A DNA stretch of 64,000 nucleotides. Origin: Cycas panzhihuaensis (taxonomy: Eukaryota > Cycadophyta). The notes beneath the pieces were generated by a model. It saw nothing but the letters and a program-made list of their open reading frames with translations. It did no database searches and was not told the origin of the DNA. The first letter of the stretch is position 1, and each line of letters begins with the position of its first letter. Where the stretch lies: NCBI GenBank assembly GCA_023213395.1, contig CM041465.1:217813741-217877740 (forward strand), given 5' to 3'. The translations under genes and the position numbers were made by a program. This document shows positions 36,469 through 49,195 of the stretch, piece by piece.

Positions 36469-37560
36469 TTATTTGAAGGTGTGCATGAGCAAATTATGTT
36501 CCACCAAAAGTATCTTTAAAAGAAGTATTATCAACATTATGTACACCATGGCGTTGTTGATAACTTGGTAGTTTGTTGGTGGCAGTTCTGTAATTTTTGG
36601 TATTATGTCCTTTTCTATTACACCTTTGACACACAATTGTTTGATTTCTAGTCCCATAAGAAGTATTGGGCTGGTTGGATTATCTCTGATTATTGGATCT
36701 AGGTCTAGGTTGATTATTTTGGCCTTGGCCTTGAGACTATTTTTGTTAGAGTTGAGAAGTCTGTTGACCAAGAGGATGTTGTCTTTATTGTCTACCTCTT
36801 CATCTTCCACGAGAATTACCACCTCTATGAGAGTATTGACGTTGATTTTTGGTATAACAAAGATCTTCTTCCACTTCAAAAGCAACATCAGTTGGATATG
36901 ATATAGTGACAAAGTTGGTATCAAAGGTCTTATCAAATTCAACGAACGTATCAGCAAGAGCCTCAAGGTTCAAAGTCTTCAAAGTGCCACTAGATTGAAG
37001 ACTTCCCAGTAGATTTTTGTAATCTAGTATATGGAGACATGACTAAATCAAAAAAGCCCATGTAATGCATTAAGTTTTAAAATTTTTATCAATGGCTTAC
37101 TTGATTGGATTAAGGAGATTAATTATCTCACTTACATGTCCTTTCTGCATTTTCAATTTGTTCATCTTCATTACTAAGTGAACAAATTCTAAGTTTGATT
37201 TAGTATTAAAGTTCTTCTTAAGAACTTAAAGAACTTTCCATGTTGTATCATATACAACTTCATTAATGAGATTACGTAGGGAATAATCAGTGGCAAGCAA
37301 TATCCCTGCACGGATTTTATCATCAAGTTCCTATTAGCATTTAGCTATAGTTTCAGTGGGAGCAGTTGGAGCACCTCTTCTAGAAGTAGTTGAGGTAGCT
37401 ATAGCTACAATAGATGGTGTAGGTTATAAGTGATCTCTCCACATACCTTCATACTTTACAGCATTTCTAACACCAGTGAATCACATGTCCCAATTTTCTT
37501 TTCCTTTTAGAATGCAGTTCACATTTTGCTTGAATTGTAAAGACATAGTATCTTTTGAGA
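36469..37560 (-). pseudogene. Copia Gag remnant with zinc knuckle
   Basis: Near 36600-36640 the minus strand reads CQRCNRKGHNTKNY, a CCHC knuckle with the last Cys changed to Tyr. A Gly/Arg/Asn/Gln-rich stretch lies upstream, and UBN2-type Gag sequence lies across 36800-37540 in shifting frames. The start codon is near 37545 (MSLQFKQN-like). Confidence 0.75.
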
Positions 37561-39560
37561 AGGGAAGAAATGAATAAAGAACTATAAAAGTGATGGTAAT
37601 AAATAACCAATCATTGTTTACAAATGAGAGATGCAATGTAGTAGTGTAGTAGAAGGAAGAAGAAGTGAGAATAGTTTCTCAAAGATGAAGGGAGCAACTT
37701 AGAGAAAAGTCACTAACACTTGTGACAAATATTAACCTGGCATAGTAGAAATATGAGAAGCACTATGATGAAAATTGGCCACTAACACTTGTGGAAAATA
37801 TTAACCTAATGCAATAGGAATATGAGAAGTACTATGACTATAATTATACTATGGATTACTTTTTACAAATAAGTAAGTGATCAATATACAAGATTGTAGG
37901 CCAATATAGAAGTTGATATTATTAGGTGTACACAACTTAAAACTCAAATATAGGATGTATAATCAACCTAATAACCTTTAACTTGTGTCCAACATGTAGT
38001 TGAGGTTGATGAAGGGATGCCTAGGCTTTTATTAGAATTAAGTTGGCCTTTACCTGTGATAACTGCAATTTTGCTTGGTGATGAAATCCAAGACATAATG
38101 AAGCCCAGGTACTCCCAATCCTTGCCCAGTTCACCAATGAGCAGCTATATACCTCCTCTAAAGAGTGGTACGTGCATACCCATGGCTATGATGGATATTG
38201 GATTGGATATATTTTAATCTTATATTAAAGTTTCAGTTTTCCTGATCAGTTATCAGGATGATCCCTAATTAAGGCATGATGGTATGGCTAACTAAACCTC
38301 ACTAATATTCCGGTTTAGTCTAGTCCCAACTTGAAACCCACACCTCCTTTATGGCATGGCGTTCTTTCAACCAAGGTATCTCAACCTTGGCGAGTGTGTG
38401 AATAGGTACAAGATGGCAGAAAATAGCATATGTGATGCGTTCCTTTTAGGAAGAGTGAAAAGATTATCAAATTGCATCAAACGTACATTTAACTAAAATA
38501 TAATGCTTGCTTGGAGTGCTTGCTTTGAGTGTCTTTAAAGTGCTTGATTTGAGTGATTTTAGAGTGATGAAATGTAATACTAATAAGTGAGTGAGGACAC
38601 TGGATATTGCTCTGATCTAGATGCTTTTTTCTCACTTTTACAATGGCCTTTTAAGCCTTATAAAAAGAAGGAAGAAAATTTCTTCACTTTTTTTTTTAAA
38701 TACAAAAAAAAAATAGTCTTTACTAAATCAGTAATAACTATCTCCTATGATGATGAAATGGAGTACCAGTTTTTGCGCTACAAACTAGACTCGGAGCTTC
38801 ATCTTTAGGAAGTGGAATCCGGTCCAAATAAGTTCTGGAAAGTTTTTGGGAGCCTCGCAAAGTTAGGAGATTATATTTTTCTAAAATTCTTACTAAAAAT
38901 AACTATTATTCACTAAAACAGCAATAACTTCCTCGTACGACATCAAAATTTGGTGCTAGTTTTTGTGCTAGAAAGTAGACTCAGATCCTCATATTTGATA
39001 ATTAAAATCATGTCAATTGGAGCTTTGTAGAATATTTTACAAACCTATGAATTTTAATAAACAAATTTTATTTCTACAGAAATTTCAGCTTGCTAATATC
39101 TCATTAACACATGATACCATATGAAATTTCCATCATTTTTTTATCACCAGGGTCCCAATATGGGCAAGGTGAGATAATATAGTGATGGATATTTTAAATG
39201 GCTCAAAATTATTTAGAAAAAATGGGTAAAACCTCCCCTTACAATCATTCTTCTAAAAGCTAGAAAATTTTCAGTAGCATTTCCCCTTATTAAATGGATA
39301 AAATGAGGGGAATGAAAAGAAGAATGAGATAGCATGAATGGCCACCAAAGGATTAGAATCCTTAGGCCTTACAACTCTTTGTATTGTGCTTCCAAACTTG
39401 TAAAAGATAAAGGGAAAGCAAACAATACAAAATATACTATGACAATAACTTGAAAATATTTATAAATATACTTTCACAATCTCCTTCACCACATGGATTA
39501 TGGGGGAGAAGGAAGTGATGGCTCCATTGCAAGTGTAAGTGAGGAATATAAAGGAAGCAA
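37561..39560 (-). other. 5' leader of the copia element with diverged tandem repeats
   Basis: About 2 kb with no supported frame. Two diverged copies of a block (near 38725 and 38920) share CAGTTTTTGCGCTACAAA-type wording followed by TAGACTC. A weaker third copy may lie near 39100. A poly-T/poly-A stretch lies at 38680-38715. Confidence 0.5.
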
Positions 39561-39572
39561 GCTCTAATACCA
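39561..39572 (-). other. Primer binding site of the copia element
   Basis: On the minus strand it reads TGGTATTAGAGC, of initiator tRNA-Met type, two bases from the LTR. Confidence 0.88.
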
Positions 39573-39574
39573 CA

Positions 39575-39872
39575 TGGAAAGAGTGGATCTATCCTTCATC
39601 TCCATGCACTAAACACAAAGATAAACATAGAAACAAGAGAGACTTGAGAGAAAGAAAGTAGCTCTCACAAAATGGGGAGGTAAGAATAAGCCTCCTCCAT
39701 TTAGCTTTTACTTTTATATGAAGAGAGGGAGTATTAGAGTTAGGTGAAATAAAATTACATATAATGTTCATGAAAGTGAATTTCACTTAAGTGATCTAAT
39801 TTAAAGTTCACTTAAGACCCTTTTTAGAAATAATTAACTAATGTAATGACCTTATGACATTAACCCTTTTCA
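39575..39872 (-). repeat. 5' LTR of the copia element
   Basis: 298 bp, on the plus strand TGGAAAGAG to ...CCTTTTCA, followed by target duplication ACTTG. Confidence 0.93.
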
Positions 39873-39877
39873 ACTTG

Positions 39878-41145
39878 GCCTAAAAGGGGATATGAACTTC
39901 CTCCCACTTGGTGAGAGAGGACTAATCACGAGTGCGAGGGGATTAGAAAAGAAGCAGACAGGTAGGAAGAACCCATCTCCCATTGAAGGTATGCCCCTTG
40001 TTGAAATGGGACTTAGGGAAAGGTACCTTGAGGAGGGACTTGTTCTCCTTATGAAGGCACCACATAGGAAGAGGTATGAGAAGAAGGAATGGATCGGTGC
40101 AGGACAAGATTTTACCCATATGGCCCACCCATAGGTGGTGCAACACTATACAAGTGAAAGGGGTCCACCCCATAGATGGGAAGAGGATTCCCTTTACTAT
40201 GCCCCCATGGTTGGGAAGTATATCCCAGAGGTACATAAAGAGATAAATCCTTAGGCTGATTTTCAGGGTGCATAGGGATTTGTCCCACATGGCTAGAAGT
40301 AGAGGGATATATAGGCCTCTTAGGTCTAATGGAAGGTGGATGAATCATGGTTGGTTAAGGCATGGTTGCCTGACTAGGGAGAGGCTTAGTCAACCTAAGT
40401 TGGGAAGTGGGCATACCTTAGGTGGCCCTTAAGGAATGTAAGCTACTAGAAGAGGAAAAAGCAATAAGGGATGGCCCCATTGTGGATAATGAAACTGAAT
40501 AGGATGAGTGTAAGGGTGTGGATGTGGACGAGGAGGGTGCCACACTTCGTAAGATGCTTTCTAACCACTTGGGAGGTGGTTGGAGGCTAGCTGCTTGGAA
40601 GCATTAATTAAGCACTTTCACAACATCCACAGGAGGGGTTCCCACCTGCTCGTATGAGGTTAAAGGATCCTCATACGAAGTGGACCCCACAAGGTGATCC
40701 TCATGGTTATTGTCACCAAGATGGTAATAACCCATGGGGGAAGAAGCTTCCATATCATGAGTGGAAAGATGATGGACATGCAAGTGCTCTTGATCACCCA
40801 GATAGAAGATGGGGACTTCACCCTCTTGGGTGGGACCTTGGAAAGAAGATGAAGGTTGCTGGGTCTCAAAAACGTAGGTATGGTATGCCTAATCTAAGGA
40901 GAATCCTTCCATGACTGATTTAGAATCAGACAACAGAAGTGGAGAATAAGGAGAGTCTTCTAAAGAAGGAGGGAGACCTCATAAATGACGAGAGAATCGT
41001 CGCATACAAGTCCTTCCTAAGATTTGAAAGAAAGAGGAATAATAGAATGATAGATGTTGGGGGTTGCCCAATGAATTGAGAAGGACTAACAAAGGAGAGG
41101 TAGAGCCAATAGAAAGGAGACTAGAATAGACCCTTTACTTATGAG
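39878..41145 (-). pseudogene. Element C Gag N-terminus and leader
   Basis: Continuation of gag beyond the copia insertion. 40112-40348 is a Pro-rich open piece on the minus strand that fits the proline-rich N-terminus of such Gag proteins. 39943-40290 overlaps it in another frame. From about 40400 to the primer site no domain is seen; plus-strand frames (39892-40134, 40654-40914) are unsupported. Confidence 0.55.
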
Positions 41146-41163
41146 TCCCCAGTACAATTGCCA
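41146..41163 (-). other. Primer binding site of element C, tRNA-Asp type
   Basis: On the minus strand it reads TGGCAATTGTACTGGGGA, one base after the 5' LTR. It closely resembles the TGGCGCCGTTGCCGGGGA site of Athila and Tat elements, which are primed by tRNA-Asp; the differences are mostly transitions in CG-rich positions. Confidence 0.82.
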
Positions 41164-41164
41164 G

Positions 41165-44100
41165 TGGAAGTGCACCTCTAGGGGGTCATCAGATGTAAAG
41201 AGATTAAGCATATACAATCAATAACTACAGAGTTAAAGGATCTTTAGAAGCAAAGGAAAGGATTACCCACAAAGGGTGTCTGTGCATCGAAACATAGGTT
41301 CAAGGACCCACAAATAATGCACAAACCTCCCCTTATGGTGAGCACATTCTCAGATTTGAGATGGGCAAGGGGGCTTCCTCAGTTTGTTGAATAGCTTTAA
41401 AAGGACCCTCCTATCATGAATGGTTAAGGAAGGAGGATTGAGATGGAAGACACCTTTCCCTGAGAAGAGGGAAAGGAGGAGGTAGACCCTAATGGAGGAA
41501 GGGGTACCTACGAACAAGAAATGAGTGGTAGGTAGTGAAGGTACAAGGAGGAAGTTAGGTGGAAAAGAACCAACTTCCAAACAGAGGTAAGACAAGATGA
41601 TGGTTTACCAAAAGAGGGCACCTTAAGGAGGATTCTCCTAAGGTACCAATACCCTAAGTGGATGACTAGGAGTGTAAGGGTTAGGTAATGTGTCCTTTAT
41701 GTTGTTTCACAGTGAATAGGATAATGTTATGGGTTATTGCTATTTCTAATTTATTATGAATTAAGATGGGAAAGAAAGAACAATAGCACCCTCTCTTGAT
41801 TCTAGCCTCTCTCTCTTTGCTTTTACAAATATCAAAGGAACCAAGAAAATAGGAAATCGAATGAAGAGAATGCAAGAACTAGTGCAAGCTAACTTGGTAG
41901 TGCATGGGGAAGAAAAAAGGTTGGTAGAGGAACTTACAACCTTTTGTACCCTTACCCTAATGGATACAAGAGACATGCAAGAAGAGAGGAATGGGAATAC
42001 AACAATGGTAGGGAACTACCCCACTAATGAGATTAATGCCTACGCATGTAAAATGACTATCCCTTCCCCTACATGAGCGAGCCAAGTAATCTTCAAGCAA
42101 CAAAACATACATAACTTTTCCTTTTTCTTTTCCTTTCCTTAAGAGTAAGGAGGAGAGGAGTGAGCAAGAAGATAGGATAAGAAGGAGTGCATATAGAACT
42201 AGGATGGCTGATGTAGTGGGCCCTTTCTCTTTCCTCACGATCTTCTCTTGCCCGTCTAGTGCTCCTTATCGAAGTTGGTGTTGCAGGAGAAATGCCGATA
42301 GGGCTTCCTTACCTTCCCCAGGGATTAATGTAAAAAGAAACTAAAGGAAAATAGTTGCTCATAAAGAAAGTTTAAAGCAATGTAATGATAATAAAAGAGA
42401 TGTGTGTACCTTTCACGAAGACCTTTGCTTGCTCTAAAAGGTGAAACCTGCACAACAAGTTGTTTGCCCTTTCCCAATAGTGTTAGACACACATGGGAAC
42501 AAATATGCATTCATGTATGGGTATATATGATCACCAAAGGAAAAGAATATGATCTTATATAAATGTCTTTCAAATAAGCACAATATGAAATCCAAACTTT
42601 ACCTAGTACGCATGTAGAATGCTCCAATGACTACAGAAAAAAGGGGATAAAAAGGAAGGAAAGATAGCCTTAGAATGGTTGGCCCTCTGAGTATGATACC
42701 TCCATACATCCAAGTTCTCTAACCAATGGATTAAGTAAGAAGCTAAGGTTTTCAAGTAGTAGAAAAGACAACAAAGTTTGTGAATGGTAAAAGTCACAAA
42801 AAACACAAAAGTGGCAAATGTTGTAAAAGTCGCAATATGCAACTTTTATAAATTTTGTAAAGTGAAGCTAGAACTTTATAAACCACAAGGACTTGCTATA
42901 AAAAATCAGATTTTAAAGGTGCATGAAGGTTGGTTGCAAGTATTGTAAGCAGCTTTCAATGCTACAACCAGCAGAATCCCTTACCTTAAGGGTTTTTCGA
43001 TGTGCAAGAGAGGTATAGGGAGAGAAAAGTTGCAAAGGGTAGGGGGTTACCCTAGAGGAGATGGCTAAGAGGGTCATAACCCTAGCCTAGAACTCCTTTC
43101 TTCCTTTGTTATACCCTTTTCTCTCAACCTCCTTGATAGTTACCTAGGAGAAACCTCAAGGTATGAGGGAAACAAGCCACGAAGAAGAAGGGTTTACCTT
43201 CCAAAAGAGAGGTGTGTGAAGGGGTTTTATAAAGAAAACGAGACAAACATATAAAGAACCTCTTTTACTAAAGGAAAGAGACAATATATAAGTCTAAAAA
43301 AACTTGCTAAAACTAGTTTGAAATGGTTTTACCTTGTGGGATGGCTGGGAAGAGGGTTTCCCTTAAGGAATAGGTGAGAAATCCCTACAACAGTACAAGA
43401 AAGGAGTGCAACCTATAAGCAACCTTGATACCAAAGACTTAATGGAGTGCTTGAGAGGAGGACCTATCCAAAACCTACTAGTATAGACCTACGACCTAGG
43501 GTTTTTACCCTAAGGAAGGAAGAAGTATGAGCCAAGAGTAGGTGGTGGTAGAAGAGAACTTTCTTTCTTTCCAAAACTTTTCTAAGAGAGCAAAAGAAGA
43601 GGAACAAATGAGCTAAATTTTAGGTTTTTAAACCCAACCCTATCCTACCGGATAATTAGGGATTGCCCTAGGTGGGAAACAACCCAATGCCACATGTTAG
43701 CTTCATAATTAATACAAAATTGGTCGTGGTCGGGCTAAAAGCTAAGAGTGGACAGTCACACTGTGGCAAACTTTACGGTACCATAGAGTTTATCACAGTA
43801 CCATGAACAATATCACGGTGTGCTCAAGACAAGGTGGAAAATAAAAGGGGAGCCTAGAAGCCTCCTAAAAAGGGAGATCCTAGACCCTAAAAGGGAAAAA
43901 TAATGAGTTGCCGAGGTGTCTAGGGGATTTTAAGAGATGGTGGGACCATGATGAGTGAGAAAAAGGTGGCAACTAGGCCCCAATGAGAGATAAGTGGTAA
44001 GTGAGGATGGTGACCGAGCCTAAACAGGTCGTTAGAGATCACATCATGCTAAAAAGGTGGTAAAGAATAGGTTGTGGGAGCCGAGAGTACTTAAGGATGA

Positions 44101-44350
44101 TGTGGAGGCATCATGGAGGGCCATGAAGAGCCATAGGACATTTGTCCTGAGTCATCATAGGCTAAAGTATTAGATGCAAATATGAGTAGGCAGGTATGTC
44201 AAGCATAACAATCATGCAATCAACAACATGCAAAAATGTATCGAATGGAAATTCAATGACATCCTAAGGTCAATGAAAAGTAAGGATAGAAATGTGCCTG
44301 TACTTACCTGATAAGTGTCATCCATGTCTATTCCCAGTAGCTAGGAAACA
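41165..44350 (-). repeat. 5' LTR of element C
   Basis: 3186 bp, pairing with 18729-21749. It contains no supported gene; minus frames such as 41350-41595, 41957-42238 and 42603-42842 recur in the other LTR only as LTR sequence. Confidence 0.9.
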
Positions 44351-45330
44351 AGTCCCAGATATACCATTAAGGAAAGTGATCATGGAACTAACAATAGGTA
44401 TCCAAGATAATTTTTTGGATGTAGAATTATTTACTATTCAAGCAATACTTGAATGGTATGAAGACATCACACAATTTCTATCAACAAGACAAATACCAGT
44501 GGGGATGGAACGTGTTGAATAATAAAGCTTCATTAAAAAAATTTTCCTTTCCAATTAATCGAAGGAATACTATATAGAATGGGACCTAATCAAATTTTAA
44601 GAAGATGTATAATAGGATATGAAGTAGAAGCCATCATCAAAGAAACGCATGAAGAAGTCACAGGAAAACATCAAGGTGTATAATCAACAAGAAGAAAAAT
44701 TCTGTTAGCAAGTCTATGGTGGCCTACAATCTTTAAGGATGTACAAAAATAGGTGCAAAGTTATGATGTATACCAACAGGTAGAGAAGCCAACAAAAAAT
44801 CAATTCATGCATTTGTGTCCTATATTAGTCTAACTCCCATTTGAAAAATAGGGGTTGGACTTTATTGGACTGATCAGTCCACCAGTTCAACACAGAAATG
44901 CAAGATACATCTTGGTCACTACCAATTTCTTAATAAAATGGATAGAAGCTAAAGTAATAAAAATGTGTAATACACAAAATACAGCCAAGTGTTTATATAA
45001 AATGATAATCATTTAATTTGGTTATTCATTAGAGATTGTCTCAGATTAAGGTGGCAACTTTCTTAATGAAACGATAAAGTAATTGATACAAGAATTTTTT
45101 ATTCAACATTCCAAGTCTTCTCCATATTACCCACGAGCAAATGGATAAGTAGAAAGCAAAAATAAGATTCTAAAGTTGGCATTATTTAAAATCTACAATT
45201 AGGGGCATACGGATTAGGTAGAGCGACTCTATTCAATTTTATGGGATGACAGGACAATGGTGAAGTGACCATATAAGCAAACTCCATTCTAGCTAGTTTA
45301 TGGACTGGAAGCCATACTTCTTCTAGAATT
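44351..45330 (+). pseudogene. Element B integrase remnant
   Basis: Resumes element B after element C. 44351-44522 is the RNase H-integrase linker. Then come a HHCC-like region, WWPTIFKDVQ near 44710, and GLDFIGLISPP near 44850 (first catalytic Asp). The IVSDxGGNFLNETI block near 45025-45070 (second Asp) and YYPRANG near 45130 follow. SKNKIL comes after, where the Glu region is expected. Several stops. Confidence 0.83.
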
Positions 45331-45725
45331 TTAGATGAAAAGCTTAAGAGTGGAATTAGAATTACAACTATCAAAGAATGATTCACAAGATCAATAGCAT
45401 GTAGAATTGATGAAGCTGGATGAAAAACGGGTAAGAGCTTGGTGGGAATTGAAAGTAGAAAAGATGAGAAGAAAAGCATGGCATCGACGCCTCAAAGTTC
45501 TACAATTTTAGGAAGGAGATCTTGCTTTGCTTTATGACAGTAAATTCTAATTTAAACCCAAGAAATTGAAGTTGAGATAGCTTGGTCCATACAGGGTAAA
45601 CCACATCTGGTTGAATGGAGTAGTGTGACTCCAACAACTTGATGGAATACTATTTAAAAAACCAGTCAACGGAAGACGACTAAAAAGGTATATAACAAAA
45701 AAAAAAAAGGAGCAGAAGAACTATA
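45331..45725 (+). pseudogene. Element B integrase C-terminus
   Basis: Reads PFxLVYGLEAIL, then MKSLRVELELQL, LMKLDEKRVRAWW, GDLALLYDSKF, then LGPYRV and NGRRLKRY, the standard C-terminal order for Tat/Athila-type integrases. Pol ends here. The poly-A run at 45702-45711 follows. Confidence 0.78.
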
Positions 45726-45809
45726 GGAATATAATTCCCTTATGACTTTAATCATGGAAGCAGATGGTTGCAAGATAAGATAAAAAGATATAACTTCAAA
45801 CCAGGAAGT

Positions 45810-47130
45810 TGGGTTGCAACTCTAAAGTAAAAAGAAAAATTGTAACTTGGGGTGCAACTAGGATGAGAAGTTACAACTCAGATATAAAGTTGCAACCCAG
45901 ATAAAAAATTGCAACCTAGATACAAAGTTACAACTCGGATGCAAAGTTGCAACTCAGATATAAAGTTGTAACCTGGATGTAAAATTGTAACTCAAAAGCA
46001 AAGTTACAACCTAGAAGCAAAGTTGTAACTCAGACACAAAGTTACAACCTAGAAGCAAAGTTGCAACCCAGAAGCAAAGTTGCAACCTGAATGCAAAGTT
46101 GTAACTCAGAATCAAAGTTGCAACTCAAAAGTAAAGTTGCAACATGGACGTAAAGTTGCAACTTGGAAGCAAAGTTGCAACCTGGACGTAAAGTTATAAC
46201 TCAGAAACAAAGTTGTAACTCAGACACAAAATTACAACCTAGACATAAAGTTGTAACTTGAAAGCAAAGTTGCAATATGGATGTAAAGTTACAACTCATA
46301 CATAAAGTTGTAACCTAGAAGAAAAGTTGTAACTTGAAAATAAAGTTGCAACCTAGCTTCTAGGTTGCAACTCGAAAGCAAAGTTGTAACTCAGAAGCAA
46401 AGTTGTAACCCAGACACAAAGTTACAACTAGGATATAAATTATAACTTAGAAGCAAAGTTGCAACCTGGATGCAAAGTTATAACTCAGATGAAAAGTTAT
46501 AACTCATAAGCAAAGTTACAACTTGGATGCAAAGTTGTAATTCAGAAGTAAAGTTGTAACCTAGATGTAAATTTGTAACCTGGATGTAAAGTTGCAACTT
46601 GGAAGCAAAGTTGCAACCTGGATGCAAAGTTACAACTCAGAAGTAAATTTGCAACTTAGATATAAAGTTGTAACTTAGACACAAAGCTACAACTCGAATG
46701 TAAAGTTGTAACTCAGAAGCAAAGTTGTAACCTGAAAGCAAAGTTGCAACCTAGACGCAAAGTTGCAACTTAAAACTAAAGTTGCAACTTGGACACAAAG
46801 TTGTAACTCAGAAGCAAAGTTACAACTTAGACATAAAGTTGCAACTCAGAAGCAAAGTTACATCCTAGATGTAAAGTCACAACTCGAAAGCAAAGTTGTA
46901 ACCTAGATGCAAAGTTGCAACCTATAAGCAAACTTGTAACCTAGACACAAAGTTACAATTTGAAAGTAAACTTACAACCTAGAAGCAAAGTCAAAACTCA
47001 GACGTAAAGTCGCAACCCAGATACAAAGTTATAACCTAAATGCAAAGTCACAACCTAGAAACAAAGTTATAACTCAAATGTAAATTGGCAACTAAGAGGT
47101 AAAGTCGCAACCCGAATGAAAAGTAGCAAT
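45810..47130. repeat. 19-bp minisatellite, roughly 70 copies
   Basis: The unit is close to GTTGCAACCTAGAAGCAAA, 19 bp, repeated head to tail for about 1.3 kb, with ragged copies to 47290. Every unit contains GTTGCAAC or its variants GTTGTAAC, GTTACAAC and GTTATAAC; GTTGCAAC is its own reverse complement. The period is not a multiple of three and all frames contain stops, so it is non-coding. It lies between pol and the extra ORF of element B. Confidence 0.95.
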
Positions 47131-47599
47131 TTTATAAATTAGAAGCAAAATTAGAACTTAAAAATAAAATGGTAAATGAGAAGTAGAGTTGTGATTTAGA
47201 CAAGTAAAACAGTAATTTAAAGGCAGAATTACAACTTGAATGAAAGATTACAACATAATGCAAAATCATAGATGTAAGTTACACGTGAACTAATGCAACT
47301 TGGAGATGAAGTCACCATCTGAACATAAGAACAAGAAAGTTATAATTTAGATATGAGCAGGATAGGTGGCAGTAATAGGATGTGAAGTTGGAATCAGTAC
47401 CATTAGGTGGAAATTGAAAAGGAATCAAAGAAAGGAAATCATAAGGAAGGTATTGATATTAAATCAAGAAGCCAAAAAGAAAGTTATTAATGGTGATGGC
47501 AATGAAGCAATAAAAAAGTGATAACAACTGATAGTCACACATACGAAATTAAGTGGAGCACAACAAGGATGAAAAGTGGTTTACATGCGTTAGATGAAC

Positions 47600-48784
47600 T
47601 AGATGAAGGTATATTGGAAGTTGCAACCAAGTAATTACAACTATAAATATAGTCATATTGGTTTTGCATGGCATGGTAGGAAATAAGTAATAGAATTGAA
47701 GATGGACCAGCAAGGCTTTTGAAGACAAATCAGAGGGATTTGAAGAATATGGCACAATTGTATATCAATATATAGGAAGGTGATGATGAAAAAATTAGGC
47801 ATGAATGGTGGGACATGCCAGATGATGATCAAAGAAAGGTAATCTTGACAAATGTTAGGTTCACCTAGTTTGTGCAAATAGGGTTATTCCCATCTATAAC
47901 AAACTTCTTGACTGATATGATTCAGGTCGTAGCTCAACAATTGGATATTCTAGATGTATCAACAAAAGCTATTACAGATATTTCAGGGTTACTAGATACA
48001 ACAAAAATGGTACCCAGAGACAAAAGAATTCTGTGGGAGAAGGTAGTAGAGGAATTAGGTGCCCAGATTACAGACGTATCTACATCGAGCATCTAAATTA
48101 TCAACATTATGGATAGCTTGACATGATAAGTAGCACATTTCCTTTTTACAAGGGTAATATTGAGTCAAAAAAGCTTGTTTGTGCCTACAGAAATGAGGAT
48201 GGTATTATTTCAAGTAACGAAAGGGGAAAATGTTAAATTGGTTAGTGTTTCTCAAAGGAAGATTCTTAGAGAAACTGGCAAGTATGAAAGTAAAACCTCA
48301 GTAAGTTGTATTTTATTACCAGAGTCTATTTGAGGGACTGTTATACTCTCAATGTCTAGATATAAAGTTGCCTAAAAGGAAATCAAGAGAAGCAACAATG
48401 ATGACTTGGATTATTTATTTTAGACATAATAGAGAAATGTGGTAAAGAAAGTTGCAAGAGAAGGTTAAAGTTTTTTCCTTGAGGAAGCCTCTAGCTAGTA
48501 ATCCTCAAATGACATAGGTAGGGGATATGGGAAGAAAGTGATAGCAGGAAGAGGCGACCCTAGAGAAGAAGGAAGAAGAGGAGCAGAAGGAGGTGAGAAA
48601 GAAAGAAAAAATTAAAAAGGAGAAACAAAAAGTATGAAGCATGTCAGTGAAGGAGGAAGTAATGGAGCAACAACCAGCCCAACAAGCATAAAAAGTTCTT
48701 AACACTAAAGAAGAGAAGAGAAAGAGAAGAAAAATTATTGCAGAAAAGGTGAAGAAATAGATGTTAGAGATCTTGAATAGTCAG
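47600..48784 (+). pseudogene. Extra ORF of element B downstream of integrase (first part)
   Basis: On the plus strand, a decayed coding region in shifting frames. A piece with WWDMPDDDQRKVI near 47810 runs into the open frame 47872-48096 (FPSITNFLTDMI ... LDVSTKAITDI). It continues to a very Lys/Glu-rich coiled-coil-like stretch (48540-48780, EEEQKEVRKKEK). Interrupted by element E at 48785 and continued at 56306. No known domain recognised. Minus frames here (47549-47877, 48505-48705) are shadows. Confidence 0.55.
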
Positions 48785-48789
48785 TTAGC

Positions 48790-49112
48790 TATAGGTTCTA
48801 ACGAAGAATAGAGTAGAGCAACAAACCAGAATAACTTAATCCATAATGTAAAACATACAAAACAACATTTGTATTAACCCATGATTGTTGAAAGTACATC
48901 AAAATTCCTTGAATAGGTGGTGTTGATGAACATTAGGCTATAAAAGCCCATGAGATATATAATTTTGAGGGAGGAGGGAAACCTCCTTAACCTCTAATTT
49001 AAATTATTATAAAATAATTCACAATATTAAATATACACTTATCTAACTTACTATTGAAGCTTGTGCGCTGCATATTCTAATGTGGGGTCATGTGATGAGC
49101 ATTAACCCAACA
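48790..49112 (-). repeat. 3' LTR of element E
   Basis: 323 bp, plus-strand end ...TTAACCCAACA, followed by the complemented polypurine tract TTCTCCCCCTTAATGG. Confidence 0.9.
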
Positions 49113-49195
49113 TTCTCCCCCTTAATGGTCATCACATACATCTTTATCTTCTCCTTGAACTTGTGATACTTGTACTTCAGGAAGACTTTGAATAT

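Larger units (their letters stand above)
32256..39872 (-). mobile_element. Ty1/copia retrotransposon inserted in element C gag, minus strand
   Basis: LTRs at 39575-39872 (5') and 32256-32553 (3') are both 298 bp, differing at about 25 positions by hand count. The perfect target duplication ACTTG is at 32251-32255 and 39873-39877. A tRNA-Met-type primer site lies beside the 5' LTR and a polypurine tract (complement of 32554-32564) beside the 3' LTR. Minus-strand order is gag, protease, integrase, RT, RNase H, as in copia elements. Every domain is present but frames are broken. Confidence 0.93.
18729..44350 (-). mobile_element. Element C: large-LTR Tat/Athila-type gypsy retrotransposon, minus strand
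   Basis: LTRs at 41165-44350 (5') and 18729-21749 (3'); on the minus strand they run TGTTTCC...CTTCCA. The primer site is of tRNA-Asp type. Minus-strand order: gag (split by a copia element), protease, RT, RNase H, integrase, then an antisense plant-mobile-domain ORF, then a second RNase H domain, then the 3' LTR. Flanking 5-mers ACTCT (18724-18728) and AGTCC (44351-44355) match at three of five bases, a decayed target duplication at best. Insertion between RNase H and integrase of element B is clear from the protein context. Confidence 0.87.

Noticed and set aside
45810-47130. CRISPR-like array
   Set aside because: Units are contiguous 19-mers without distinct spacers, in plant DNA, inside a retrotransposon; a minisatellite.
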